Positions 1 to 11,422 of a DNA stretch of 64,000 nt are shown piece by piece; within the stretch, counting starts at the first letter, position 1, and each line of letters begins with the position of its first letter. Position numbers and translations under genes: made by a program. Source of the DNA: Volvox africanus (taxonomy: Eukaryota; Chlorophyta; Chlorophyceae; Chlamydomonadales; Volvocaceae); the NCBI GenBank assembly GCA_030268105.1, contig BSDZ01000017.1, forward strand, positions 434,001 to 498,000. The letters are read 5' to 3'. The notes under the pieces are model-generated. The model was not told the origin of the DNA. It ran no database searches and was given only the letters and a program-made list of their open reading frames with translations.

Positions 1-505
1 GGAACAACTGGAAGCGGAAGGGGAACCCACGGGCCCCGGCCATGCGGGAGCATAGATATTTGGAAGTTCCAGGGCCACCTAGCGATGCTTGAATCACGCA
101 AAAGCAAAATGTTTAGGAACACTTACAACCACTCAGCCCCAACCGAATCCCCAGTTCCCCACTTAAGGCAATGCTCTTCACTTCCACAATAATTAGCTGC
201 TATTACCCCCTATACATCCTCCCAGTCAGGTTTACTCCCACTCCGCAAACCCCATCACAGTCGCCCCTTCAACCCGGATGATATAGAGCCTTGGCTATCA
301 ATCCACTGCTATGGATCAACGGTTAATTACTGCCGCCGATTGCGAACTCTCAGACGCAGGCCCACAGGTAGTTGGTATATTGAGCCTCCTCGCTATGATT
401 TACATACACACACCACCATCTCACAAACCCGACACCCAAGCAAGCTTCATCTCCCTAAAGCCGCAACAAAGTCGAACCCACTCTTTCCCGGGGAGCTATG
501 CCACG
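1..505. other. Flank without a recognised gene
   Basis: No coding segment that I can support. Short open frames on both strands have no recognisable domain or splice pattern. The stretch probably holds the 3' UTR of the minus-strand gene that ends at 506, since a TTACA (TGTAA on the minus strand) lies at 400-404. Confidence 0.4.
400..404 (-). other. Putative polyadenylation signal TGTAA
   Basis: The minus strand reads TGTAA about 100 bases past the stop of the 354-aa gene. TGTAA is the usual polyadenylation signal of Chlamydomonadales. The motif is short, so position and orientation are the only support. Confidence 0.4.
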
Positions 506-1570
506 TCAGCACAACAGGGTAAGGGGCTCCACGCTGAGGTGCAAAGATGGCTTCTTCCAGCCCTGGCCCTCCAGCCGCCCAAGCCGCATCCCCAGAGCCA
601 GCCCCCGACGACTGTATGACAACCCAGCCTCGTTGGCCGCCATGTCATACGATGCCGATAAATTGCCGTACTTAAAGCTCTTGCAAAGCGCCAGCGATGG
701 ACGAGGACCCCGGTTAAACGCGTGGGAGATGTCCAACTCCCAGCCGGTGATATGATGCCGAACTTGATCATCGTTATCTGGTGGGACGAGCATATAATAT
801 AGCTGCGGAAGCAGAGGGATGTTCCAGATGAAACCGGGGATGCGCTCCTCGATGTTATAGTCGAAAAAATCCGCTGCGTAGTTTACGAGCCGACCCAAAT
901 CGAGACGGCAACCTATCCGAGTAGCATGGATTAGATCACGCACACGGGCTTCGTGCTGCACGTACAGAGTGTGGCGAGCGCCATCGTCTGCGGGCTCCTC
1001 GACGCGGTCTGTCAAGTCGTTGTACAAAATCTTGCGCCACTCTGGGCCAGGGGTGCTAACCGCAGCGTCAAGTTTGACCGAGCGCATAATTGGGTCGACG
1101 CGGACCAACAGCGTCGCGCGCTCCGTCTTGGCATCACCAGTCCAGCAAGCGGACAGCTCTGGCTTTCGCGTTTTGAAGTCGTAGGTAGCTGCGAAATAGT
1201 TATCAACCTTAAATTGTTTTGCAGCCACAACCTTTAGGCTGGGGACACTGCTCTCCCCGATTCGCTGCGCGAGCGCCGCCGTCGGGTTGTCGAGTCCTGT
1301 GCGGAAGCTCAGATTACCGGCTGTAATACCAACCACCAGCGTATTTAGCTTAAAGGCAACTCCCATGTCCGATGTGCCTTCTACAACACGGCCGGTGGTG
1401 CTCACGTCTGTCGCATCGGTGCCTTCCTTGACGACGAATGAGCACCGCCCTGTGGCAGCCGGTCCCAAGCGCTCTTTTATTCCAAATGCGGCACCAATGT
1501 TACGCCATTCAATTGGCAAAAATGATAGACGTGGGACAAAATCCAGCACATTTTCCTCCTCTTGTCCCAT
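506..1570 (-). CDS. Intronless gene of unknown function, possible envelope beta-barrel protein
   Basis: A single open frame of 354 codons, long for this intron-rich region and headed away from the YIP1-family gene. I do not recognise the family. The C-terminal third is built of short alternating polar/hydrophobic strands separated by turns (for example SFKYGNLSASYDMAANEAGL), and the middle contains YFAATYDFKTRKPELSACW. This is the pattern of chloroplast or mitochondrial outer-membrane beta-barrel proteins such as OEP-type pores; this is an inference from texture, not a domain match. There is no clear N-terminal signal or transit peptide, which would fit an outer-envelope protein. The ATG at 1570 (MGQEEENVLDF) is the first in frame. 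The 328-bp gap to the start at 1899 could be a shared promoter. Confidence 0.6.
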   Translation of the reverse strand: MGQEEENVLDFVPRLSFLPIEWRNIGAAFGIKERLGPAATGRCSFVVKEGTDATDVSTTGRVVEGTSDMGVAFKLNTLVVGITAGNLSFRTGLDNPTAALAQRIGESSVPSLKVVAAKQFKVDNYFAATYDFKTRKPELSACWTGDAKTERATLLVRVDPIMRSVKLDAAVSTPGPEWRKILYNDLTDRVEEPADDGARHTLYVQHEARVRDLIHATRIGCRLDLGRLVNYAADFFDYNIEERIPGFIWNIPLLPQLYYMLVPPDNDDQVRHHITGWELDISHAFNRGPRPSLALCKSFKYGNLSASYDMAANEAGLSYSRRGLALGMRLGRLEGQGWKKPSLHLSVEPLTLLC

Positions 1571-1898
1571 GGTGGCCGCCTACAACCGAAACCCAGGCCA
1601 AATTCCAAGTTAATTTAGGTTAATAGAGATTTGGGGCACGTAAGAAATCTAACTGCAAGTGTCGTCATCGTCCCCGGTTATTTTTGGAGCCCGATCAGAA
1701 TGTACGGTCATGCTCCTCTGACTTTTCGCAATGTCGATAGTTCTGCAGGCGATACGGCGACGTTTTTAAGCACTCTTACCCCTCTAAATTTTCTCGTCCT
1801 ATCCCACACGCTGCGTTTATAGTTTCGTCGTGCCCTCAGCTGCAGCCGAATCCGTCTTACTGAAAGTAACTCTACATAGCCGACACCGAACCGGAAAT

Positions 1899-4800
1899 AT
1901 GCAGGTGTGTGTTGACAAAAGTGTCTACAGATTGGACGAACTTCGTCAAGCTTGATCATCTGGACTGGCTTAATGTCCAACACTATCGCTTCTGTGTCCT
2001 GCACAGGGAGCAGGACCGCAAGGCGGTCATAATCCCTTTGGTCCCGTTGTACAAGGGGCATACGTTCCTTACAACGTTAATACTACCGCACAGTTCGCTG
2101 ATGAGGTCGTGTCCGCAATTTCGCAAGGGCCTCCGCCCTCAACATCCTTCTCAGCGAACCATCAAGGAGCTTGGGGCGCTCTACCACCTCATGGCGCATA
2201 CGGGCCGCAGCATGTCGCGCTGCAGTTCACAGGTATAGATACCGATACAAACACCCGCAGGGCATCCGTTTCGGATTCGTTGTTTGTTGTTATTCAAGTG
2301 CAATGGATATTGCAACCCTCAGGTGTCCGTTGTGGCTATGGCTGCATGTATGAGACTCTCTCCAGTCCACTTCTCTCTTGCTGCTCTCGCGTGGACGGAT
2401 TACAAAGCCGCAGCTTTCTACGCACAAGCATATCCGGGTAGTATCCACTCCCCCTCGTCCAAACCCTATTTGCAGATACAACTGCTCCGCAATACGTCAT
2501 CGGTAACATCCAGCAACAAGAGGAGCGACAGAACCTAGGTGTGTGTATTGGTGTTGGTGAGGATGTAGATGGAGGACGAAGAGGAGGTTTCCGAGGAGGT
2601 AGAGGCTGGGGATCCTTTACAAGAGATGGAAGGTGAAATCCATTCCTGGGCTAGGTATTGCATAATATGTATAATAGGCAGTGCCGTGGGGCGCTGACCT
2701 CACAGTCCTCCGCAACACACCGGGATCCTCTACCGTTTGTCGCTGAGTTCATACCTGCCACGATGGCCACGTTGCCGCATTGATTGCGCTGTCCATGATT
2801 CCCTGTCTGGGTGGCTGTGACCTTAGCATGGTGGGCCCCTACCTGCGTAGATACTTCCAAACGATAACTGTGGCAGTGCTTTCAGAATGGCAAGAGGTTA
2901 TCAAAGAGCCTGGGATAGGTTTTGCTGGCGGCGGCAGGAAAGAAAACGCGGTGGTAAGGGAAGGAAGCAGATTTTGCGATTTCTTGGCACGCGGCTGGTT
3001 GGTTTGTAGGATTAATCGATGCAATCCATTTTTATTTTCATTTGAAAGGCCTCAATCGGTCGTGAACGAGACACAAGTTACGATGCCCGGCCAGCAGGCA
3101 GTATGTTATCACACTTCCGATCGAGGGATATGACAAGCTATGGTGCCATGCCCTTGGGGCCCGTTTCCCATTCCTCCGTGTCGCCATATGACAATATTTT
3201 CTGTCATTTCAAGTTCTATATTGGAAACATAACATCGAAATCCTTGCACGTTCACATTGCTCGCCTCTTTCCCCGTCCCCGCCTCACACAGTTGGATTGC
3301 AGGGCCGATCTGATGACCACGCCGCTGCCCCGTCTATCCCCGGAGTCCCCGGCGTCCCCTTCTCACAGCCGCCGCCGCAGGTTCCCACATCTGGGGGCGA
3401 CGCGGGTGGGAACGCCGGCTCCAAGGAGGATTACGCTAAATATCCTTTCTATAATGTACGGCGCTACCGTGAATACTTCGACGTGGACACCAAGGTAGGT
3501 GCGGCGTAGGTGTAGCCGCCGAGGAATGATTTCTTTGTATGCGTCCCAGGTAAACTGTTTCGTATACAGAAACGTTTCGATACACATTGTGTGTATGCAT
3601 TGGGTTGGTTCATATACATCTTTTGCAATACGATTACCGTCAAAAGGATTACACAAAAGTACATATATTCTACATACTATACATGCAGTGTCTAGTGCAG
3701 TTTTCTCGTTTTGTCGGATCTTGGGCTTTCCTCTGGAGGAGCGAAGACCAGAGCGGGGGAGTCTCCCCCAAAACACGCTGATCCCAATCACATTGATCCG
3801 AATGTTCTTGAATCCTCCTTTCTCTTGCCTTCCCCCTCCCCTTGTCCCTTGCCTTCCTTCTCCACACCAGGTGCTGTATCACTGGGTGGGGATGGTGATT
3901 AGTAATTTTTTGCTCACCAGCATTTCCAGGTCTCGTCTATTTATTCGCCTTCGCCATCAATGCACACGCTTTTACCTCCCCTTCCCGCCCGTCTCCTCCT
4001 CCCCGCAAAACACATACACATGCGTAGGACGTACTTTGGCGTGTGGGCAACTCGCTGATCGGCGTCTTCCGACCCAACTTCATGGAGGTCACAATGAAGA
4101 ACCCCGACTTGTGAGAGATGCTGCCGCGTGAGGAGTTTGGGGTATGCTGGCCAGGTCACCCCTCTCTCTTACTCGTCCCCACCCCTCCGATATGTATCCT
4201 ATTCCACCCCATCCCACTGGTGTAATCGCTGTTTACCAGGGGGATGTGCCTTTCGTGTCTGTCAGGCAGTGACCCAGCCGCTTAGCAGCTGCCATCAGTT
4301 AACATCTTTCATCTAGCACTCGAAAACTACTAGGTGTCAGTCCCGTTCATCCTAACCCCCATGCTTCCTGACGTATGCCTCACCCACCTGCCAGATGCAC
4401 CTGTTGCTTTCTCGATCTCGATTTTTCTGAAAGCGCCACCCTTTCATAGCAGCACAGTTCGCTTTGCTTAACACCTCGTAATCAGTAATAGAGTCCCCTA
4501 TACTGCCTTCCTTCTCCAACTAACAAACCCGGGGTTTTGTCGCCCGTCCTCTGTACGTGTTGGCAGGTACGGCCCCTTCTGGACCGCGACCACCCTGATT
4601 TTTGTGACGGCGGTGGTTGGCAACTTTGTGGACTACATCCAGTGGCGGAAGGACTCGCGCGTGCCACCTCCATCACCGACCCCACCGGTTGTGGGTCGCT
4701 TGCTTCTCAGTAGCGCGAGCGAACTGGCCAACAAGCAATGGTTTACAGATTACACGAAGGTGGGAGTAAGACCCTGGAGGTCGTGTAAGGATTAAATTGT

Positions 4801-7044
4801 AATTGCATGGCATAAGATGTAGGAAGCTGTAGCAGGATACGTAGGGTGGCTTGTGAGTTGATCGCTCAATCTTGGCAAAGCTACTGTGTTGCTGCCTGTA
4901 AAGGAGGCATGATGAGGGGCATGTTGCTGGAAGGTTGCGCACTTGTATTGTTGAAGGCATAGTTATAAGGATGCCAAACAAAGTGGCTGCTGGCTGGTGG
5001 GCGATGCACATTGTAGTGACCGGTCACGGTCGTCCGTTGCCTTCATTGGCAACCATACTAACCTCTACTACAACGCATCCCACGCCCGCCTCTCTCTTTG
5101 CTTTCGTTCGGCCACCCGCAGCTCGCTACGTCCGCCGCCATCTTCTACGGCTACATATTTGTTGTGGGCCTTATCCTCTTCTTCTTTGTTAAGTGGTTCA
5201 AGGGCGAACTGCGGCTGGCGAACGTATTTTGCATCTACGGTGCGACTTACACGGCTACATATAGTAGATAAATATAGATATAGATATGCATATAATTTCC
5301 GTTTCCTCGGATATAATGCCCTTGTATGTACCTTATTCCTGATTTATTTCCGGAACAGGAAGACAGAGTAGATATTATTCATAAACTACTGAGTGGTGGG
5401 GACTCCTAAGACATTAAAGGACATTCAATGGCCACAATATCTTATCCTTCCTCGATTCGATTCATATATACTATATATACATATGTATACACATGCTCAT
5501 ATACATATAGTTATACATATAACGTATGTTCATGCTCATACCGGGTGTATCATGATTGGACCCATGTGACTCATATCCTAAACCCCGTCTCCGCCTCCGT
5601 GGCGGTGCCTTTCACCGGACTCGTTTTCCCAAATTCTTCATTCATTTTGATTAGTATAAAGCGTTTTAAATAGCTGTGCCGGGTCTCGTCTTTTCGTCTC
5701 CCATCGCCTTCACATAACGTACTCCGTGTCCTTGTCCTCCCTCCCCTCCCGCTGCTTCCCACTTCAACGAACCCAACAAATTTCGCGCGGTACTGTTTCG
5801 CCGCCAGCAGCGGCTAGATCAATAGTACGCTTTATTATGATTTCTATTGCCTTATTTCTGCTTCTATTCGCGGCCTTGGCGGCTACCTAGTTTACATTCA
5901 AACGTTTTCACCCTCTCTACCTTGGATGGAGCTAGTCGTCGTCCTCCACCATCGCGGTTAGGCATACTCTATAGCAGCGTCTCAACAGCAGTGCCATCTC
6001 TCCTTTACTCGTCTTCCACCCTCCACCCTTCAGCGTGCTTCCCGCGTCTCTCAGGCTGCTCACCACCACGTGCCGTGCCGTGCCGTCGTCATCTTTATCT
6101 TTACCTCTGCCATCCTCTCTTCATCCTCTTTTCCTACGCCCCCCGACCCCGCGTCTTAATCTGTACCCTGCCTTCTATTTCAACTGCGCCTTTCAACGCA
6201 CTTTTCCGACTTTGGACGACGTCAACCATCATCCGACTTTCACCATTAGTCCTCGTTCCTTACGCATTAGCACCAGATTTCCTTTTATTCGCCTTCCTCC
6301 TCCCGCCACGCTCAGGTTACTGTCTGACCATCTACGTACCCGTCTCCATCGCCTGCATGGTCCCTATCGACTGGGTGCGGTGGGTGTTGGTGATGAGTGC
6401 CACAGCGCTGTCGGCGGGATTTCTCTTCATGAACTTCAGGGCTACGATATACAGCGCAGCGCCGGCAAGGTGGGTGCGCGATGGCGTTGCTTAGGATTGG
6501 GGTAGGTTGGGTTCGGCGTTGGCTGTTTGGCGTTAAGTGGACTGGGCTGGCGGTGAGGTTTGGTGGTGTGCTTTTCTCGGGAACTGTGAGTAAAACCAAT
6601 TTGGGAACAGGTTCGGGCCTTCGTTCAGCGCGCCCAAATCAGTTCAGTGAAGCGTGCTCTAAATCTCAAGGATGGTAATGCAGTTACGAAAAACCATAAC
6701 CTTCTCTGCCCCTTCCCGCACAAGTACCACCATAGCTTCTGGTACCAAACGGCACCTTAGCCTACCTTTCACCCCTCCATCCTCGTCTCTCCTTTTCGAC
6801 TAAGCAACATAATAATATTAAGAAATAAATATGTGCATCAGGTGGGATATCCAAAGCATGCACACTGATGACTCCGTTAGCTCATCAGGAATCTACAGTC
6901 CTGTGCGCGGACCGCCCTTCCTACTATATCAGTGCCTTTCCTCCGTGTGTTATATGCTGCAGAGCGGTGCTGGTGCTGGTGCTCATCGTGCTGGCGCACA
7001 TCGGCTTAGGCCTGGGCTTGAAGCTGTACTTCTTCCAGTACTAG
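1899..7044 (+). CDS. YIP1-family Golgi membrane protein (YIPF1/YIPF2 type), 9 exons
   Basis: Spliced model 1899-1904, 2007-2232, 2476-2540, 3303-3494, 4028-4110, 4567-4759, 5122-5239, 6316-6469, 6963-7044; 372 aa, phases consistent throughout. YIP1 proteins are five-helix membrane proteins of the Golgi and early secretory pathway that work with Rab GTPases in vesicle traffic. The Gly/Pro/Gln-rich cytosolic N-terminus (about 1-140) is followed by YYREYFDVDTK-like RRYREYFDVDTK, then the family signature NPDLYGPFW (about 188-196), as in human YIPF1. Five hydrophobic segments follow, including TATTLIFVTAVVGN, YIFVVGLILFFFVKW, VSIACMVPIDWVRW, VLVMSATALSAGF and AVLVLVLIVLAHIG. The first coding exon is only two codons (ATG CAG), so the start is less certain than the rest. 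The donor of exon 3 could be 2538 or 2540; 2540 keeps the frame. Introns 3 and 7 are long. Confidence 0.85.
5262..5540. repeat. AT-rich (TATA/ACAT) simple sequence in an intron
   Basis: Intron 7 of the YIP1-family gene contains runs of TATA, GATA and ACATATA units, especially 5262-5292 and 5464-5530. The stretch is simple sequence without coding signs. Confidence 0.7.
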
Positions 7045-8366
7045 CTGTTGCATGAGCCAATATTATTTGCGGTCTTTGGCCTTCGACTACACAGAGAGCT
7101 TGGGCGCTTTGGGGCGACTCACCTGCCCGGGTGGGGAGAGTGGGGTGGGGCTTCGTGCTGCCATCATTATTGGAAGTCATCTCTATTGTCCGCATTTTCC
7201 CTCTGAAGCCCCGAAAACGTTGCGTGTCCGAGCTGAGCTGGGCAGTAGGTATGCGAAGGTTTATCATCAGCGGCCGTAAAGGTTAGGCGGACTCTGGTCG
7301 AATTGGGACGCCTGTGTGTTGTAGGTATTATGCGAGGTCTTCTAGTCAGTGCACTTAGTAGGAGGAAGGGGTTCAGAATTAGTCTCTTTAGTTCTGCTGA
7401 GGCGGCAATGTCAGGCGAGGCAGGGGCCGTTTGCCTGTGCCCTTGAAACCTTTCATAGCTCCTAAACTTGGACGTTTGGCGCGATTGTGTCGCGCTTTTC
7501 CTCCGTGAGAAAAACGTGTTTATGCATGGGGAAGGCGGTGGGTTTACATGGGGGAGGGTTGCACGAACACGACAAGATGTATGGGAGTCTGATGCAGGGC
7601 CTATCTTCCCAAGGGGTGGGGGAAGAGAGCGAGAGATAATCATCCCGGCCCCGGCCCCGTCTCCTTGTGATGCTGATGCTGATGAGGCGAGTGAGAAACC
7701 CGGAGGTGCAGATTACGAAAAGTTGGCTCTGGAATGCACGTCATGAGCAAGGTCTGATGCGCTATGTTTTGATTCTTTCCTCCGTAACTCCTGAGAGATG
7801 GGACCCTCGATATCACTGCCCCCTTAACGTCATATCCTTGCATGGTCTTGTCAATCAGGACGTTTCTACCCTAAAAGGACCCTAAAGCAACTAGGTACTG
7901 GCAAGTAACACAGTAACCTGTTGGGTCCACATCTGTGCCAGGGGATACCGGGCCTGTGATAACGGCAGAAGAGGTGGCGAAACGTGATTACCAGCAATCA
8001 CATGAGGATCTTATGAAGCAGCTAAGCAGGGTACCTGGAAGTAAAAAATACGTCACATGGTGAGAGGTCCCGTTCGTGGTACCGTACACGAAATCCCAAT
8101 GATTTTAGTGAGATGATTTGAGTCCTACCTCTGATTCTATAATGTAACTCCTGACCTTCAATCCCAGACAGAGTTAACACTGCCCTTGCGGCAGCCTACT
8201 GACAGTGCTAACCGACAAAAAAATTCATTGCCTAATAAAATGTGTGTGCGAGTAACTAAATTGTGGAAATCCCGCATTTAAAGTCTCGCATTCTTAGGAA
8301 CAGATGAAACACCGCGCCATGGTCGTTGAAGAGGCTAACCGACGTGTACCGCAGGTACATCAGGAG
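7045..8366. other. Convergent intergenic region between YIPF and MPDU1 genes
   Basis: No coding exon recognised on either strand. The two flanking genes point toward each other, so most of this must be 3' UTR and spacer. A plus-strand TGTAA at 8143-8147 could serve the YIP1-family transcript, though it lies 1.1 kb past the stop. The longest open frame here (minus, 7167-7643) has no domain and no splice context. Confidence 0.4.
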
Positions 8367-11141
8367 TTACTTGTCCTTTCGACTTTCCTCGCTTCCCTGC
8401 GCCTGGGCCCTATCCCGGGCCGTTTTAAGCTGGGATGCCGTGTTCTTTCTGTACGCGATGATCTGGAGCAGCAGCGTTGCGTTGATGATGAGACCTGCGC
8501 GTGCGTGTTTGTCCCTTTACTGGCAGTGACATGGAAAGAGGCGTTAAGACAAATGAAACTTTTGACGAAATGTATGTGTTACGTATGTGTGTAGCTTTTT
8601 AGGCAAACAGACACATAACAGGAAGCAAGCGGGCGGGTGGGTATTGGACAGACCGTTCCTGTGCCCGGTGCCGTTGTTCCTCCTACCCAACCGCCTTACA
8701 TCATGCGGCATATTTGTCTCCGCATCCCCACCCCACTTCCCACCCCACTTCCCACCCCATTGCCCACCTAACTGCCCGACCCTTATCCCACTCAGTCCAT
8801 TCAAGTTCACCAACCCGCCCGCCCGAGCGAAGCGGCAAGCCCCCGCCACCGCAGCTGCAGTACTCACTGACGGTGTAGCTCCGCAACATGGCGGGGCCCC
8901 CCCCAGCCTGCAGGGTGGTGAAGATTCGTACGACACAGCCCAGCACGTTGATGGCAGCGGTGATGCCAGACAGGGTTCCTGTAGAGCGGGCGGTGAAATT
9001 CTTTACCACCTGGGGGCGGGGCGGGTGACGGGACAGGAATGTGGCTTCTCTGCTGCAATACATCTCATAAGACTAGGAGTAGTTATCTCACGGGTCAGGC
9101 AGTATACGAGAAATATACTGTCAAGAGTGAGACAGGGTACGGTGCTCTGCTGCTGGACGAGTGAGCGAGGAGTGAACGAGGGCCGAGGAGTGAGTGAAGG
9201 CCGTCTGTTTGCCCTCAACGAGCGAGCACGGTATCCTGTCGAACGATTTGCAGGACATTTTGAATAGATGACTGAACCATGAGATAGCGGGGTTATTCCA
9301 ATGGCAGGCGTCGAAGTACCCACCAGTGCAATATTGGTGCACAGTGCAGATATGCTATAGTGCATCTCACTCTGGCTCATCATCGTCTCACAACTATTGA
9401 TCTGCAATATATTTGCATCCAATATCCGGATAATGAGGCGCCGCCAGTGGAATAAACCATTATTCCTGGATCGACCTCTCCTCATTGCTGCCAAAACATA
9501 GAGGCATATGTCGGTATTGCTGCTGGTGTAGAAAGGGGATGGCAACGTTTATTGGCTACAGGTGGTATGCCTTCCCCAACATTTGGTGGCTTCCAACTCC
9601 CTCATCTCGGGTGGAGGGGCCTCAGAGAGGGGCCGGGGTGTATGTGTAAGTGTATGCGCGCACCTGCGGAAACCTGGAGAAGATCACCAGCCCCGTGTTG
9701 GTGTGTGCGAAGACCTCCACTGTGTTCTTAGTAATATTGCCTGGTTGCAGGGTAATGATCGTCGAAAATCATGTCAGACGTAATGACTCAGGGTGCTGCG
9801 AAAAAGGGTCGGAGAATACATTGGCAAACCAATTGGCGGGAAGGTATGAAGGGAGAGGGGAAGCAAAGAAAGCGGAAGGTAGGGGGGCCTTGTGAACGGG
9901 CGGGGATAACGGAGGGGGTTTGTGGAGGAAAAAGATATTGGAGGCATCACGATTAAGCCATACGGGTGCAGGGCAGTTCGTTCTTACCAGTAACTACCCC
10001 AACTGTCAGCGCCACGTATGCTCCCCACACCACCAACCGCCGCAGTGCCGGTGTTCGAGTGTAGCTGTACACAAGGCCCAGAATGACCAGGTTTTGCATC
10101 GCCAAAATCAGCGACTCGCCGTACGTGTTGAATGGAAGCTGCCGGGTGTATCCATACAGCGCAGTGACTAAGAAGGTGTACGTTTCAATTTCGAACATTT
10201 CCTTGCTGAGTCCATGAGCACTGCCAGCTTGTTCTATGAGCAGAATCTGTCGGTTTCGGAGCGAAGAATATGCGCGGGATGACGTCACGTATGAGCTGTG
10301 ATTAATGAAATTATACAGTATACTGGATTGAGAAGGGAACCCGCACTGAGAGGACTAAGCGATGAAGTAGCAGCTGTACGGCAGTACAAAAAGGACTGGT
10401 AACAGTCGCTATTATTGCTATGGTGTAGTCTGTCCCTACCCACTGCTGCCTGACCTTGCCTATGCCCCTCTGCATTGAAATCAACTAAGTGGATCCAGGT
10501 ATCTAGCTAGCTTTGTAACTATTAAAGATAACCTAGCCAGATGGATATCTATCCAGCTACGCAACTAACTATTTAGTTTCATGGCTAGCTTTAATGCTGA
10601 CGCTGAAGTATCACTTTTAACTAAATGGAACAAATACATTCGCACACCCCACTCACCTGGGGCAGCTTCGAGATGCAGGCCCCCCCGAGGATGGCGTAAC
10701 CTAGTGACTGTATACCAATAGACGTGTACGGTCACATGAAATAAATACGGGAAAATGAAATGAGGTTCATATCTATAAAACTGAGGCTTGCGTGTGTGTA
10801 TGTGGTATAGGAATTGTGTATACAATCAAAGCACAACCACATGGCGGAAAAATTCGACCTTGCAGAACTTCTACAGTAAGGGTACTTGCTTTGAGCAAGA
10901 GAGCAAAAGAGCATGGTGTACGGCAGCGGCGACGTCAACATTGGCCGACAAGGATCAAAGCAACTTGCCATCTGTTCAGATCAATTGCGCGCGCTAAGAG
11001 AATTGCATGGGATCTAGACCGAAATGACTCGCTAACCTGGCTGATCAGCAACTTTATGAGGTCGAGAGCCGGCAAAGTCCGCGTCTCGATCAAGTGCTTA
11101 AGCACGAATGTTGTGGTATTAAAAAGATCTGCCATAGCCAA
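8367..11141 (-). CDS. MPDU1: Mannose-P-dolichol utilization protein MPDU1 (Lec35), PQ-loop protein, 6 exons
   Basis: Minus-strand exons 11141-11037, 10707-10657, 10246-9988, 9740-9664, 9009-8868, 8494-8367; 253 aa, close to human MPDU1 (247 aa), with every phase matching. MPDU1 is an ER membrane protein needed for use of dolichol-phosphate mannose and glucose in N-glycan and GPI assembly. Both PQ-loop repeats are present: LGGACISKLPQ (to residue 52) followed by GSAHGLSKEMFEIE, and VIFSRFPQ (to 164) followed by NFTARSTGTLSGI. The segment TYGESLILAMQNLVILGLVY corresponds to the human SWGEALFLMLQT region. The C-terminus is a basic/charged tail, as expected. The ATG at 11141 opens the first exon in the right frame. 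The start faces the F-box gene 281 bp away. Confidence 0.92.
8728..8771. repeat. Short tandem repeat, unit near CCACCCCACTTC
   Basis: Three to four imperfect copies of a 13-base unit (CACTTCCCACCCC) in an intron of MPDU1, next to a homopurine/homopyrimidine stretch. Confidence 0.75.
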
Positions 11142-11422
11142 GCGTAGCTTTGGCCTGCCAGGTGGACAGATATAGACTTTGTCACTAGGTAAGAAATGAT
11201 GCCGTTGGTCGCCTGGTTCAATATCTTTAGGATTTACCTATAAATGTAGGCGGAGATGGCATGATGTGGATTTGTGCACAATAACTTGTATAACCTTTCA
11301 AACAGAAAGGTAAAAGTACGGAAGCCTAAGACTGAATGAGCCCCTTATCCGCAACCCGACTTATAATGCTACCTATACAAAGTAGTCGATGTGCATCTCA
11401 AGTCAATGTATAATTGAAGCTG

